Shown here piece by piece: positions 1 through 13,927 of a stretch of 64,000 nt of DNA. The DNA lies in the NCBI RefSeq assembly GCF_017309585.1, contig NZ_CP071321.1:2356001-2420000 (forward strand). The letters run 5' to 3'. The position numbers were made by a program, and so were the translations under genes. Under the pieces are notes generated by a model. That model was given only the letters and a program-made list of their open reading frames with translations, ran no database searches and had not been told where the DNA came from. This stretch comes from Nitrogeniibacter aestuarii (GTDB lineage Bacteria > Pseudomonadota > Gammaproteobacteria > Burkholderiales > Rhodocyclaceae). How positions within the stretch are numbered: the first letter of the stretch is position 1; each line of letters begins with the position of its first letter.

Positions 1-84
1 CTTGGTGTTGTGTGACGCCCTTTTGCGTGTTGCAGAAGTTGGGGCGTACCCTGTTATCGAAAGCAGAATTTGGGGGTAATGCCC

Positions 85-104
85 AACATACGGTAGCGTA
101 TGTT
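85..104. promoter_or_regulatory. Perfect 8-bp dyad, candidate operator
   Basis: AACATACG and CGTATGTT flank a 4-bp spacer (GTAG), a perfect inverted repeat 45 bp before the thioesterase start. Size and symmetry fit a TetR-type operator controlling the thioesterase-acetoacetyl-CoA synthetase operon. No regulator gene lies inside the window, so its partner is unknown. The binding role is inference. Confidence 0.45.
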
Positions 105-148
105 ACCCAACCCGTTCAAAAAAGAGAATAGTTTCTCCGGAGCACGCC

Positions 149-562
149 ATGTCGGACACGCCTCGTACCCTGTTGCACACCACCTCATTCCCCGTTCGGT
201 GGGGCGACATGGACGCCTATGCCCATGTTAACAACACGGTGTACTTCAGGTATTGCGAGCAGGCGCGTGTCGAATGGGTCGAGGCCCTCGGTTTTCCTGT
301 CCACAGTGAAGCCGGGCAAGGCCCCGTTATCATCAACGCGGCGTGCACCTTTCTTGTGCCGATCACATACCCTGCGACGGTGATCGTCAAGCTGTATGCT
401 GGCGATCCCGGTCGCAGCAGCGTGATGACCTGGTATGAGATTCTGGTCGAAGGCGATGACCGGATATTCGCCGAGGGCAGTGCAAAGGTGGTCTGGATGG
501 ACCATGAGACGGGCCGCTCGGTGCCCATTCCGGATGAACTGCGGCACACACTCGTTGCCTGA
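149..562 (+). CDS. Acyl-CoA thioesterase, hotdog fold (4-hydroxybenzoyl-CoA thioesterase family)
   Basis: A 137-residue single hotdog domain that probably hydrolyses an acyl-CoA thioester in the cytoplasm. The N-terminal block VRWGDMDAYAHVNN (from about residue 17) carries the Asp and the HVNN stretch typical of the YbgC/FadM/4HBT family. Length is normal for a single-domain member. The ATG has a GGAG ribosome-binding site about 6 bases upstream. It is followed after 30 bases by acetoacetyl-CoA synthetase and probably shares its transcript, suggesting a role in ketone-body or short-chain acyl-CoA turnover. The actual substrate cannot be read from sequence. Confidence 0.85.
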   Translation: MSDTPRTLLHTTSFPVRWGDMDAYAHVNNTVYFRYCEQARVEWVEALGFPVHSEAGQGPVIINAACTFLVPITYPATVIVKLYAGDPGRSSVMTWYEILVEGDDRIFAEGSAKVVWMDHETGRSVPIPDELRHTLVA

Positions 563-592
563 GATTGGAACTGTGTAATTTCGGAGCTGAAC

Positions 593-2562
<1,970 letters not shown>

Positions 2563-2563
<1 letters not shown>

Positions 2564-3120
2564 TGAAACACTCGACATTGCTTGTGGATGCGCAGCGAAG
2601 TGCGCTGTTGATGGTCGATCTTCAGGCCGGGCTGCTCCCCGTGATCGAAGGCGCTGAATCGGTTGTCGCCGCAGCACGCAAGCTGCTTGGCGCAGCCGGG
2701 GAACTCGACATACCGTGCGTGTTTTCGGAACAGTATCCGGATGGCCTGGGGCATACGGAACCGAAGGTGATCGAGGCCGCTCGCCATCCGCGCGTCGTCG
2801 GCAAGATGCACTTTTCGTGTGTGGCCGACGGATGCCTCGAGGGGACGGCAATCGACAGCGCCGACCAGGTTGTCGTTTGCGGCACCGAGGCCCATGTCTG
2901 CGTGCTGCAGACGGTGCTTGATCTGATTGTTGCCGGTAAGCAGGTCTTTGTCGTTGCCGATGCGGTCGGCTCGCGCGTCGAGGCGAACAGGCAGCTTGCG
3001 CTCACGCGCATGCAGCAGGCTGGGGCGCAGATCGTGAGTGTGGAGATGGTGATCTTCGAATGGCTTCACGTTGCCGGAACCGACCGGTTCCGGCAGGTGC
3101 ATAAAGCCTTTCTCCGTTAA
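2563..3120 (+). CDS. Isochorismatase-family cysteine hydrolase
   Basis: A 185-residue cytoplasmic hydrolase of the isochorismatase-like superfamily. The catalytic triad is visible: Asp in LMVDLQAGLLP near residue 19, Lys in VGKMHFSC near residue 77, and Cys in CGTEAHVCVLQTV near residue 113. It resembles the YcaC/YecD-type subgroup of unknown substrate rather than true isochorismatases. Its ATG overlaps the aacS stop, so it is the last gene of the thioesterase-aacS operon. Substrate unknown. Confidence 0.85.
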
Positions 3121-3218
3121 CCCGCAGCGCTTGGCATGCAGATTGCACCGGATGAGCCGAAGCGCTTGTTGTGTGACCAATACGACAAGCAGCCCCCCCA
3201 GACCGATGGAGATTTGCC

Positions 3219-3488
3219 ATGCCCGCTGCTTCACTGCTCAGCACGAAAGATCACAAAGGCCGCCCGGTCATGGCCGGCGATGAGATCCGTATTCTCGATG
3301 TCACGCCGGACCCGGACATGGACGAAGACGACCTGGACATGTTCATGGGTATGGTCGGCTCAACCTGTGCGATTGACGCCATCGACCATGACGGCCTTGC
3401 CTGGGTGACGGTGTGGTGGAACACCGGGGAGGGGTCGATGACCACCACGGTCGGGCTCGATTCCAGCCAATTCACCCGTACGGACTGA
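3219..3488 (+). CDS. Hypothetical acidic 89-residue protein
   Basis: Unrecognised small soluble protein. After a short basic start it has an acidic run (DPDMDEDDLDMFMG, residues 31-44) and a tryptophan-containing C-terminal part (WVTVWWNTGEGS). A GGAG motif lies about 8 bases before the ATG. It sits 98 bases after the isochorismatase gene and converges with the NifX-like gene. No membrane segment or signal peptide. Confidence 0.6.
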   Translation: MPAASLLSTKDHKGRPVMAGDEIRILDVTPDPDMDEDDLDMFMGMVGSTCAIDAIDHDGLAWVTVWWNTGEGSMTTTVGLDSSQFTRTD

Positions 3489-3532
3489 ACGACAGCAACG
3501 CCCGGGCCGTCCGGGCTCGCTGTCCGGGTCTT

Positions 3533-4273
3533 TCAGTCATCGAGATCCGAAGCGTCGTAGTTTCGCAAACGTTTTTCGGCCGCGACCCCGAGGATCTTCA
3601 GCAACCATGGGGGCGGAGAACTGGTCATCGCCTGTTGGAACCGCGCCAGCACCTCAAGTGCCGGCCCGCCTTCTGGCAGTTTGATGGGGTAGATGTCCTG
3701 GCGAATCACCTTGGCGGCGGCCGGACCGCCAATGGAGACGAAATAGGCGACATGACAGTCGCCGATCAATCGCGCCCGCCACAGGTTCTTGTCGTCGGAA
3801 AACTCCGCGTCCATGGTGTCGCGAATATCGACCAGCCGGATCTCTTCCGGACTGACCTGATACACAAGAAAGCGCAGACAGGAGCCGAAGTGGCCTGAGA
3901 GGGTGTCGCCCTGGTCAGAGGCCACCGCCACGCGCACGGATCCGGGCATTTCGCCGTCGGTGTACGGATGGATGCGCGGCAGATCATCGTCACCCTGGCT
4001 ATCGCCCCAGAGGATGCGCACGGCCAGTTTCATTGCCTCAAGACCGATCCCGATATCCTCTCCGTCCTCTTCGCCGTCAGCACTCTGGAAATCGGTCTTG
4101 AGCATGGTGACGGTCACCTGCTTGAGCTTGTCTTCGTCAATCTCGTCGCCGAGGCGTTGCTGGAGCAGTTCAAGAAGCCGCGGCAGTGTCACCGTCGGCA
4201 TCGCTCGCGCTGCCAGCGCGACACGAAGGGCGGCTTCACGCGTGATCGGGGGGGCATCCACAGCTGCATTCAT
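3533..4273 (-). CDS. NifX/NafY-like dinitrogenase iron-molybdenum cofactor-binding protein
   Basis: A 246-residue protein in two parts. An N-terminal helical region (about residues 1-100) resembles the NafY N-terminal domain. A C-terminal NifX/NifB-like cofactor-binding domain (about 108-222) contains VRVAVASDQGDTLSGHFGSC and the conserved pattern RLIGDCHVAYFVSIGG. Family members bind FeMo-cofactor or its precursors and hand it to apo-nitrogenase. No nif structural genes lie in this window, so this may be a stand-alone accessory protein, part of a dispersed nif regulon, or a relative with another metal-cluster role. Confidence 0.8.
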   Translation of the reverse strand: MNAAVDAPPITREAALRVALAARAMPTVTLPRLLELLQQRLGDEIDEDKLKQVTVTMLKTDFQSADGEEDGEDIGIGLEAMKLAVRILWGDSQGDDDLPRIHPYTDGEMPGSVRVAVASDQGDTLSGHFGSCLRFLVYQVSPEEIRLVDIRDTMDAEFSDDKNLWRARLIGDCHVAYFVSIGGPAAAKVIRQDIYPIKLPEGGPALEVLARFQQAMTSSPPPWLLKILGVAAEKRLRNYDASDLDD

Positions 4274-4461
4274 GAGGTCTCTCCATTGAGGTTGTGTATG
4301 GGTATGTCTTGAAGTGAGCAGATTGAATGCCAGCTCGGGACGATTGCCAAGTGATTGTTTTTTAAGAGTTCCTCTTCGCCAACAGTCTTGTCCGGCACGG
4401 CCTTGTCGGTAAACCGACGCCGATCCGGCATCATTCGCCCAAAAGCGTGTCGGCGCGTTGA

Positions 4462-8326
<3,865 letters not shown>

Positions 8327-8387
8327 TCGGCGGCTTGCGTGAGCCGGGCATGCTGATGCAGTATGCCGCTCAGCAGCCCTGACCCTG

Positions 8388-8414
8388 CGGGCCGGCTTGA
8401 AGTCGGCCCGTTTT
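8388..8414 (+). terminator. Hairpin with T-tract between eno and ftsB
   Basis: CGGGCCG and CGGCCCG form a perfect 7-bp stem around a 9-base loop and are followed by TTTT. This fits a rho-independent terminator for the pyrG-kdsA-eno transcript. Only 13 bases separate it from ftsB, so it is either leaky or ftsB has a promoter within it. Confidence 0.65.
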
Positions 8415-8427
8415 CACACCAAGACCC

Positions 8428-8703
8428 ATGCGCTGGCCCATACTCATTCTGCTCCTGCTGGTGGTAGCGCTCCAATTCCCGCTCTGGTTCGGCAAGGGAG
8501 GGTGGTTTCGCGTCTGGGAGGCGGACCGCGACCTTGGCGAACAGAAAGTACTCAATCAGAAACTTGAGCAGCGCAATGCCGGCCTGGAAGCCGAGATTCG
8601 CGACCTCAAGACGGGTAACGAAGCCATCGAGGAGCGTGCACGCTACGAACTCGGTTTAACCAAACCGGACGAGGTGTTTGTCCAGGTTCCCCAGAAGCGC
8701 TGA
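8428..8703 (+). CDS. ftsB: Cell division protein FtsB (septum formation initiator)
   Basis: A 91-residue bitopic inner-membrane protein. One transmembrane helix (about residues 4-22, ILILLLLVVALQFPLWF) is followed by a periplasmic coiled coil (about 30-65) and the conserved ERARYELGL motif. It forms the FtsQ-FtsB-FtsL divisome subcomplex. Placement immediately downstream of eno is the usual proteobacterial arrangement. Length is normal for the family. Confidence 0.93.
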   Translation: MRWPILILLLLVVALQFPLWFGKGGWFRVWEADRDLGEQKVLNQKLEQRNAGLEAEIRDLKTGNEAIEERARYELGLTKPDEVFVQVPQKR

Positions 8704-8730
8704 AATGACGGAGCCGCCGGCGGTCGGCAT

Positions 8731-9267
8731 TCAGCCTTCGGGCTGAAGCGTCCGTGCCCCGTCGAATGCGCGTGACCAGTAACGGTTGGCCAGGCTGTCG
8801 ATACGTACTGAACCGCGGCTGTTTGGCGCGTGCAGGAAGCGGTCGTCGCCAAGATAGACACCCATGTGGGAATGCGGCCGCTTGAGTGTATTGAAGAACA
8901 CAAGGTCGCCTGGCTGAAGCGCTCCTCGCTTGATCGGGCGAGTGGTCTGTGCGATTTTCGCGGCGTTGTGGGGCAGGCGTTTTCCGCTGACCTGTTCGAC
9001 GATGTACGACACCATGCCGCTGCAATCGAGCCCCGCCTCTGGATTGCGGCCACCGAACTGGTAACCCGTACCGATCAATCCGTAGGCGTACATGACGAGC
9101 TGCTCTGCCTCGGTCGGGTGATTCAGCGTGACGTATCCGCCGCCGTACGCCGGAGATACATCCTCGATTCCACCAACGCGTGGCGTTGAGACCGGTGTCG
9201 TACCACAGCCGGCAATGCCGATTCCGACAAGGATACCGAGAGCAGCGAGAGAGAATCTGATTCGCAT
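8731..9267 (-). CDS. NlpC/P60 (C40) peptidase lipoprotein
   Basis: A 178-residue secreted peptidase that probably cleaves peptidoglycan stem peptides. The N-terminus is a lipoprotein signal with lipobox GIAGC (Cys at residue 21). The NlpC/P60 domain covers about residues 58-175, with the catalytic Cys in AGLDCSGMVSYIV and His in SHMGVYLGDDRFLHAP. The gene converges with ftsB. The last codons form a TTCAGCC-TTCG-GGCTGAA hairpin (8730-8747) with a stable tetraloop that may help end ftsB transcription. Confidence 0.9.
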   Translation of the reverse strand: MRIRFSLAALGILVGIGIAGCGTTPVSTPRVGGIEDVSPAYGGGYVTLNHPTEAEQLVMYAYGLIGTGYQFGGRNPEAGLDCSGMVSYIVEQVSGKRLPHNAAKIAQTTRPIKRGALQPGDLVFFNTLKRPHSHMGVYLGDDRFLHAPNSRGSVRIDSLANRYWSRAFDGARTLQPEG

Positions 9268-9312
9268 GAATTGGTCGCGGTGCGAAATTCGGTCAAGCTT
9301 AGCGCAGTGCCG

Positions 9313-9750
9313 TCAGGCTTCCAACCAGAATGTCACAGGCCCCTGGTTGGTCAGACTCACATCCATGTCTGCTCCGAACCGGCCCGTCGCAACGTCTGGA
9401 TGCACCTGACGCGCACGATTCGCCAGGTAGTCGAAGAGGGCGCTGGCGCGTTCGGGTGCCGCGGCCGTGCTGAATCCGGGGCGCGTCCCTTTCCGGGTAT
9501 CGGCTGCCAGCGTGAACTGCGGTACCAGCAACAAACCACCCTGAATGTCCTTGAGCGAGAGGTTCATCTTAGCGTTCTCGTCGGGGAACACGCGGTAGGT
9601 CAGGATGCGTTCGAGCAGCCGCTCAGCGCGTTTCTCATCGTCGTCAGGCTGAACACCGACGAGGGTCAGCAGACCACGTTCGATATGACCGACCGATTCA
9701 CCCTCGACATGAACCGAGGCATGTGTGACACGTTGAATGAGACCGATCAT
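9313..9750 (-). CDS. dtd: D-aminoacyl-tRNA deacylase
   Basis: A 145-residue enzyme that removes D-amino acids mischarged onto tRNA. It starts with the family's MIGLIQRVTHASVHVEG and carries the catalytic-region motif PQFTLAADTRKGTRP in the middle and the C-terminal GPVTFWLEA, the cross-subunit motif that blocks L-aminoacyl-tRNA. Full length. Its start overlaps the end of the upstream small protein gene by 4 bases. Confidence 0.96.
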   Translation of the reverse strand: MIGLIQRVTHASVHVEGESVGHIERGLLTLVGVQPDDDEKRAERLLERILTYRVFPDENAKMNLSLKDIQGGLLLVPQFTLAADTRKGTRPGFSTAAAPERASALFDYLANRARQVHPDVATGRFGADMDVSLTNQGPVTFWLEA

Positions 9751-10067
9751 GTGCGCTGGCGGACAGCCGCGCAGCGAAGGGGAGGTTCTTCACCCGATGC
9801 GTTGACTTCAACGATGTCAGCAGCAAGGTCGACACTCAGAAACTGGTCGGCATAGCGCCCCGAGGCACCCGCCGGCGTCAGCGTGAATACGCCCGTGCTC
9901 GTCCGGGCACGCACGCTGTCACCGCTTGGCGCGAGGAATACGCGTTCGCCGTTAGGGCACAGAAATTCGGCATCTAGATCATCCTGGCTGGATTTGACGA
10001 TACCAAGGCTCAGGCCGGCGACTGCGACGATCGCAGTCAGGCCAAACAGAATACGGGTTTGAGGCAT
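9747..10067 (-). CDS. Small exported protein, MliC-like
   Basis: A 106-residue protein from the ATG at 10067 (a TTG four codons earlier is possible). One hydrophobic N-terminal segment (FGLTAIVAVAGLSLGIV) suggests an anchor or uncleaved signal. The remainder has a Cys near residue 37 and a Cys near the C-terminus, with a strand-rich SGRYADQFLSV segment. The layout is reminiscent of membrane-bound lysozyme inhibitor (MliC) domains, but the match is weak. It lies between dtd and a SIMPL-domain gene, all on the minus strand. Confidence 0.5.
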   Translation of the reverse strand: MPQTRILFGLTAIVAVAGLSLGIVKSSQDDLDAEFLCPNGERVFLAPSGDSVRARTSTGVFTLTPAGASGRYADQFLSVDLAADIVEVNASGEEPPLRCAAVRQRT

Positions 10068-10071
10068 GTGT

Positions 10072-10776
10072 TCAGTCAATCAATTCGATGGTGCCATTGA
10101 CTTCGATGGAGACATCGCTGTTTCCTGCCTGGATGGGCGCAGGTTTCATCTCCATGGCCGCGCCACGCATGGCGGCGGCCACCGGAAAGCCGACGTTATG
10201 GCCGCCAATGTTCAATTCTTTGATTCGGTAATGTTTCTTCAGCGTCTCGGACACCAGTCGGGCACGGGCTTCGAACGCGGCAAGCGCATCCTTGGTGGCG
10301 GCGTCTTCTGCTGCTGCACGCGTATCCGGCGAGGGCATGAGCACGAGGCTTTCGACTGCGAGACGGTCTTGCAGCTTGCCCACCAGCTCGGACAAAGCCG
10401 GGATGTCGTTGCTTTCCAGGGTGATGGAACTGCGCATACGCCAGGCGGATATCGTTCGTGAATCCTTGGCGTAGACGGGCCAGGTATTCGTCGCACCGGT
10501 TCGGGTACGGACACTCGGGTAGGATTTGGCCAGGGCCAGCGCGCCTGCGATCTGTTCGTTGACCTGGGCTGCAACATCGCGTGGCTTTCCGCCGGTGATT
10601 TCGGCATAAGCCGTCGCCTGGGCAAGATCGTTGGCCGCTGATGCAGCGCCGGAGGCCGAGAAACTCACCGTTGGGAGATCGTCCGCCTCGGCGAGGGCGG
10701 CTTGGCTGGCACCCAGCCCCGCCGCAGCAAATACCAGGATCAAGGCGGTTTTTGACAACGATTCGAAACGAGACAT
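10072..10776 (-). CDS. SIMPL (DUF541) domain periplasmic protein
   Basis: A 234-residue exported protein of the SIMPL family. The start at 10776 was chosen because it gives a clean signal peptide (SKTALILVFAAAGLGASQAALA), whereas the frame upstream adds 25 atypical residues. The mature part begins VSFSASGAASAANDLAQATAYAEI and ends VEVNG-like (SIEVNGTIELID), typical of the family. Family members affect oxidative-stress or membrane phenotypes in other bacteria, but their biochemistry is not settled. First gene of the SIMPL/MliC-like/dtd set. Confidence 0.85.
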   Translation of the reverse strand: MSRFESLSKTALILVFAAAGLGASQAALAEADDLPTVSFSASGAASAANDLAQATAYAEITGGKPRDVAAQVNEQIAGALALAKSYPSVRTRTGATNTWPVYAKDSRTISAWRMRSSITLESNDIPALSELVGKLQDRLAVESLVLMPSPDTRAAAEDAATKDALAAFEARARLVSETLKKHYRIKELNIGGHNVGFPVAAAMRGAAMEMKPAPIQAGNSDVSIEVNGTIELID

Positions 10777-10919
10777 GCGACAACCGTGAAAAGAAGACAG
10801 CCCCTTATACCCGAAGCGCTTCCAGTACGCGAGCCCCTGCTGTAACTTCATGCGAACTCACCGGCAAATCGTTCAATGAGCGCACAGAACTGCGAACCGC
10901 CATCCGGCACGTTTCACTC

Positions 10920-11810
10920 ATGACACCGCGGATTCGAGCCGCAATTCTGGTCGCGCTCGCCGCCGCTTGCTTCGGCGCCATGGCCGTATTTGCACGCCAT
11001 GCGTATCGCGTCGGCGTCGATCCCCTGGCATTGCTGTTCATCCGGTTTGCACTCGCGGCGGCCGTTCTGGTGCCTGTCATGGCGGCATACCGCACACCAT
11101 GGCCTCAGGGGCGCGCGCTTGGCGCGCTGGTCCTCATGGGGGGGCTGGGCTACGTGAGTCAGTCGCTGAGTTTCTTCTCGGCGTTGCAGTATGCGCCGGC
11201 GGCACTGGTGGCCCTGTTGCTTTACCTGCACCCGGTGCTGATTGCTTTGGCCGGGCGCTACCTGAAGGGCGAAGCGATGGGATTTCACCGCGCCGCCTCC
11301 ATTGCCGTGGCCCTGATCGGCACCGCGTTCGTGCTCGGGTTCAGTCATAGCGCCCAATGGCAGGGTTACGCCTTGGGGGTCCTTGCGGCGGTGCTGTACT
11401 CGATCTACCTCATGACCGGGCAGTCCGTCCTCGTGCGGGTCGCACCGTTGGCTGCAGCAACGACAGTCATTGTGTCGGCGGCCGGCGTTTTCGGGGTGCT
11501 TTGCCTGGCGACAGCGCCACAGTGGCCAACCACGCCCGAGAGCTGGGGGGCCGCAGTAGCCATTGCCATCGTGTCGACGGTGTTCGCCATCTTGTTGTTG
11601 TTTGCCGGCATGCGTGTGCTGGGCGCTACTGATGCCGCGACCATTTCCATGCTGGAACCGGTTGTGACGGCTTTCCTGGGGTTCTGGCTGCTGGGTGAGT
11701 CCCTCAGTGCCTTTCAGTGGATCGGGATCGGACTGGTCGTGACGGCTGTGATCAGGCTGGTCCGTCATGGGGCACCACGGCCGACAGAGGTCAGCGCAAG
11801 CGGAGAATAA
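10920..11810 (+). CDS. EamA-family (DMT) transporter
   Basis: A 296-residue inner-membrane protein with about ten hydrophobic helices in two EamA repeats (roughly residues 5-135 and 150-285). The start MTPRIRAAILVALAAACFGAM places the first helix at the N-terminus as in relatives; in-frame codons further upstream lack hydrophobic character. The second-repeat signature LGATDAATISMLEPVVTAFLG is clear. These carriers export metabolites or amino acids; the substrate here is unknown. Divergent from the SIMPL gene. Confidence 0.88.
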   Translation: MTPRIRAAILVALAAACFGAMAVFARHAYRVGVDPLALLFIRFALAAAVLVPVMAAYRTPWPQGRALGALVLMGGLGYVSQSLSFFSALQYAPAALVALLLYLHPVLIALAGRYLKGEAMGFHRAASIAVALIGTAFVLGFSHSAQWQGYALGVLAAVLYSIYLMTGQSVLVRVAPLAAATTVIVSAAGVFGVLCLATAPQWPTTPESWGAAVAIAIVSTVFAILLLFAGMRVLGATDAATISMLEPVVTAFLGFWLLGESLSAFQWIGIGLVVTAVIRLVRHGAPRPTEVSASGE

Positions 11811-11812
11811 AG

Positions 11813-11835
11813 CGGCGCGCAGGTTGTGCGCGCCG
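11813..11835. repeat. Strong GC hairpin without T-tract
   Basis: CGGCGCGC and GCGCGCCG form a perfect 8-bp stem with a 7-base loop just after the EamA gene. There is no run of T after it in either direction, so it may act as a 3' stabilising structure or weak terminator between the converging genes. Confidence 0.4.
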
Positions 11836-11942
11836 AAAGAGACAATGTCTGGAGGAGTGTGGGAAAACGAAGAGGCAACCCACGAGACGCAGTCTAGGCC
11901 AAACGCTCGTTCGAAAAATTGATTTGGCGCAAGCCTGCAGGG

Positions 11943-12497
11943 TCAGTCAGCCAGAAAACCGTTATCGGACGGGGGGTCGATCCGACGAAGCCCGTCGCGA
12001 TGCTCATGCAGATGGCGCACGTAATTGATGGCATTGTCCTTGAGCGATGCGATTTCTTCTTCGGTGAGCTGGCGAATGATGCGACCCGGCGAGCCCACCA
12101 CAAGCGATCCATCGGGAATCTCCCGGCCTTCCGGAATCAGGGCATTTGCACCGATCAGACAGTGCCGGCCGATCTTTGCGCCATTGAGGACGATGGCGTT
12201 GATACCGATCAGCGTCCCATCGCCCACCTCGCAGCCATGGAGCATGGCCATGTGCCCGACCGTGACATCCGCGCCCACCGTGAGCGGGACGCCTTCGTCG
12301 GTGTGCAGGATCGAGCCTTCCTGAATATTGCTGTTGTCGCCAATCGTGATCGGGTCGTTGTCGCCGCGCAGCACCACGCCATACCAGATACTGACCTGCT
12401 TACCCAAAACCACATTGCCGATCACGGTCGCGTTGTCGGCGACCCAGCTTCCTTGTCCCAGAACCGGTACCCGGCTGTCGAGCGCAAAGACTGCCAT
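11943..12497 (-). CDS. Gamma carbonic anhydrase-like hexapeptide protein (YrdA family)
   Basis: A 184-residue left-handed beta-helix protein. Many hexapeptide repeats are visible ([22 protein letters not shown] onward), with metal-ligand-type histidines in SILHTDEG and [10 protein letters not shown]. The start at 12497 ([11 protein letters not shown]) follows a GAGGG motif and matches relatives; the open frame extends 24 codons further without homology-like character. Family members are trimeric zinc or iron proteins, many without measured carbonic anhydrase activity. Confidence 0.9.
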   Translation of the reverse strand: MAVFALDSRVPVLGQGSWVADNATVIGNVVLGKQVSIWYGVVLRGDNDPITIGDNSNIQEGSILHTDEGVPLTVGADVTVGHMAMLHGCEVGDGTLIGINAIVLNGAKIGRHCLIGANALIPEGREIPDGSLVVGSPGRIIRQLTEEEIASLKDNAINYVRHLHEHRDGLRRIDPPSDNGFLAD

Positions 12498-12701
12498 CCC
12501 TATACCCTCATCGATCGCTGGGCATCTCCGTGCCCATGATGGCCCTGTTGGCCGCGAAAAAAAGCGCAATCATATCAATCATATGTTGCGCCGCAAACTC
12601 TATTTTCAATGGCGCGTCCCTTGAGGTTTGAAGCCAAACGGGCGTTCGAGTGCGGCCGGGTGATACGATCAGTATCCTCCAATCCGCTCCAGACCGCGTC
12701 A

Positions 12702-13544
12702 ATGCTCAGTTATCGTCATGCCTATCATGCCGGCAATCATGCCGATGTCCTCAAGCATTTGATGCTTGGAGAAGTGATTGATTATTTCAATCGCAAAGAC
12801 GCTCCGTACTGGTATGTGGATACTCACGCGGGTGCCGGAAAGTACGCCACGGACAGCGATGAAGCCAACAAGGTGGGCGAAATCCACGAGGGGCTGGGCC
12901 GATTGGCCGGATGGCAGGACGCGCCGGCCGCGATTGCGCGATACCTGAAACGGGTCAATGCCGAGGCCGGCATCGGGCGGTTTTATCCGGGGTCGCCGGA
13001 AATTGCGTCAAACGAGATGCGCCCTCAGGACTGTCTGCGGCTGTTTGAACTGCACCCAGCCGACTCCCAACGGCTTGAAAGGCATTTCGAACGCGAAGGC
13101 AAGCGTGTCCAGGTCAAGGCGCAGGATGGTTTTTCCGGTCTCAAAGCCGTGCTGCCGCCACCGACGCGGCGCGGCATCGTGCTCATTGACCCGTCTTACG
13201 AGATCAAGGATGACTACGACACGGTGATCAAGGCCGTTGACGATGCCTTGAAGCGTTTCGCCACGGGCTGTTTCATGGTCTGGTATCCGGTCTTGCCGCG
13301 CGTGGAGTCACGCAAGATGGCCTCAAGACTCCAATCGGCATGTGCCGATTCGCATAGCTGGCTTCACGCGCGGCTCGACGTGCGGGACATGCAGCCCAAT
13401 GGCGGCATGTCCGGTAGCGGCATGTTCGTGATCAATCCCCCGTACTTGCTGCGTGACACCATGGCCGAGGTTCTGCCCGCGCTGGTCGAGCGGCTCGGCA
13501 CCGACGAGGGTGCCACCTACGTGCTTGAGGGGCACCAGCGATGA
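12702..13544 (+). CDS. rlmJ: 23S rRNA (adenine(2030)-N6)-methyltransferase
   Basis: A 280-residue SAM-dependent methyltransferase modifying A2030 of 23S rRNA. The start MLSYRHAYHAGNHADVLKH is the classic RlmJ N-terminus; the frame upstream is not conserved. The catalytic loop reads LIDPSYE, a variant of the usual DPPYE, at about residue 163, and GMFVINPPYLL is near the C-terminus. The stop overlaps the next start (ATGA), so it is co-transcribed with the pyrophosphohydrolase. Confidence 0.95.
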   Translation: MLSYRHAYHAGNHADVLKHLMLGEVIDYFNRKDAPYWYVDTHAGAGKYATDSDEANKVGEIHEGLGRLAGWQDAPAAIARYLKRVNAEAGIGRFYPGSPEIASNEMRPQDCLRLFELHPADSQRLERHFEREGKRVQVKAQDGFSGLKAVLPPPTRRGIVLIDPSYEIKDDYDTVIKAVDDALKRFATGCFMVWYPVLPRVESRKMASRLQSACADSHSWLHARLDVRDMQPNGGMSGSGMFVINPPYLLRDTMAEVLPALVERLGTDEGATYVLEGHQR

Positions 13545-13927
13545 CGAATGACAACGCCGGGACGGATACGCTCATCGATCTGCGTGATCGCCTCAGGGCC
13601 TTTGCGGACGAGCGTGACTGGGCTCAGTTCCATACCCCCAAGAATCTGGCCATGGCGCTGGTGGGTGAGGCGGCGGAGGTGGTCGAGCATTTCCAGTGGT
13701 TGACGCCTGAAGCCTCGGCCGCGCTGCCTGAGGCAACACGTGTCGAAGTCAGTCACGAACTGGCTGACGTGCTGCTCTATCTGGTGCGCCTCGCCGACCG
13801 GCTCGACATCGATCTGGGCGAAGCGGCGCTGGAGAAGCTGGCGATCAATGCACGGAAGTATCCGGCCGAGCAAGCGTATGGACGTGCCGATAAATACACA
13901 CGTCTGGAGGGCGGCAAGAATGAGTGA
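13541..13927 (+). CDS. MazG-like nucleotide pyrophosphohydrolase (dCTPase/RS21-C6 type)
   Basis: A 128-residue all-alpha NTP pyrophosphohydrolase. The magnesium-binding pattern is visible as VGEAAEVVEHFQW (EExxE-type helix, about residues 43-55) and ELADVLLYLVRLAD (ExxD helix, about 74-87). Length and the early FADERDWAQFHTPKNL match the dCTPP1/RS21-C6 subgroup, which cleans non-canonical nucleotides such as modified dCTP. It overlaps rlmJ by 4 bases and the next gene by 8 bases. Confidence 0.9.
   Translation: MTNDNAGTDTLIDLRDRLRAFADERDWAQFHTPKNLAMALVGEAAEVVEHFQWLTPEASAALPEATRVEVSHELADVLLYLVRLADRLDIDLGEAALEKLAINARKYPAEQAYGRADKYTRLEGGKNE

Noticed and set aside
4391..4410. GGCAC-GGCC-TTGT resembling a sigma-54 promoter near pyrG
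   Set aside because: The downstream element is TTGT rather than TTGC with wrong spacing, and it points away from the NifX-like gene.
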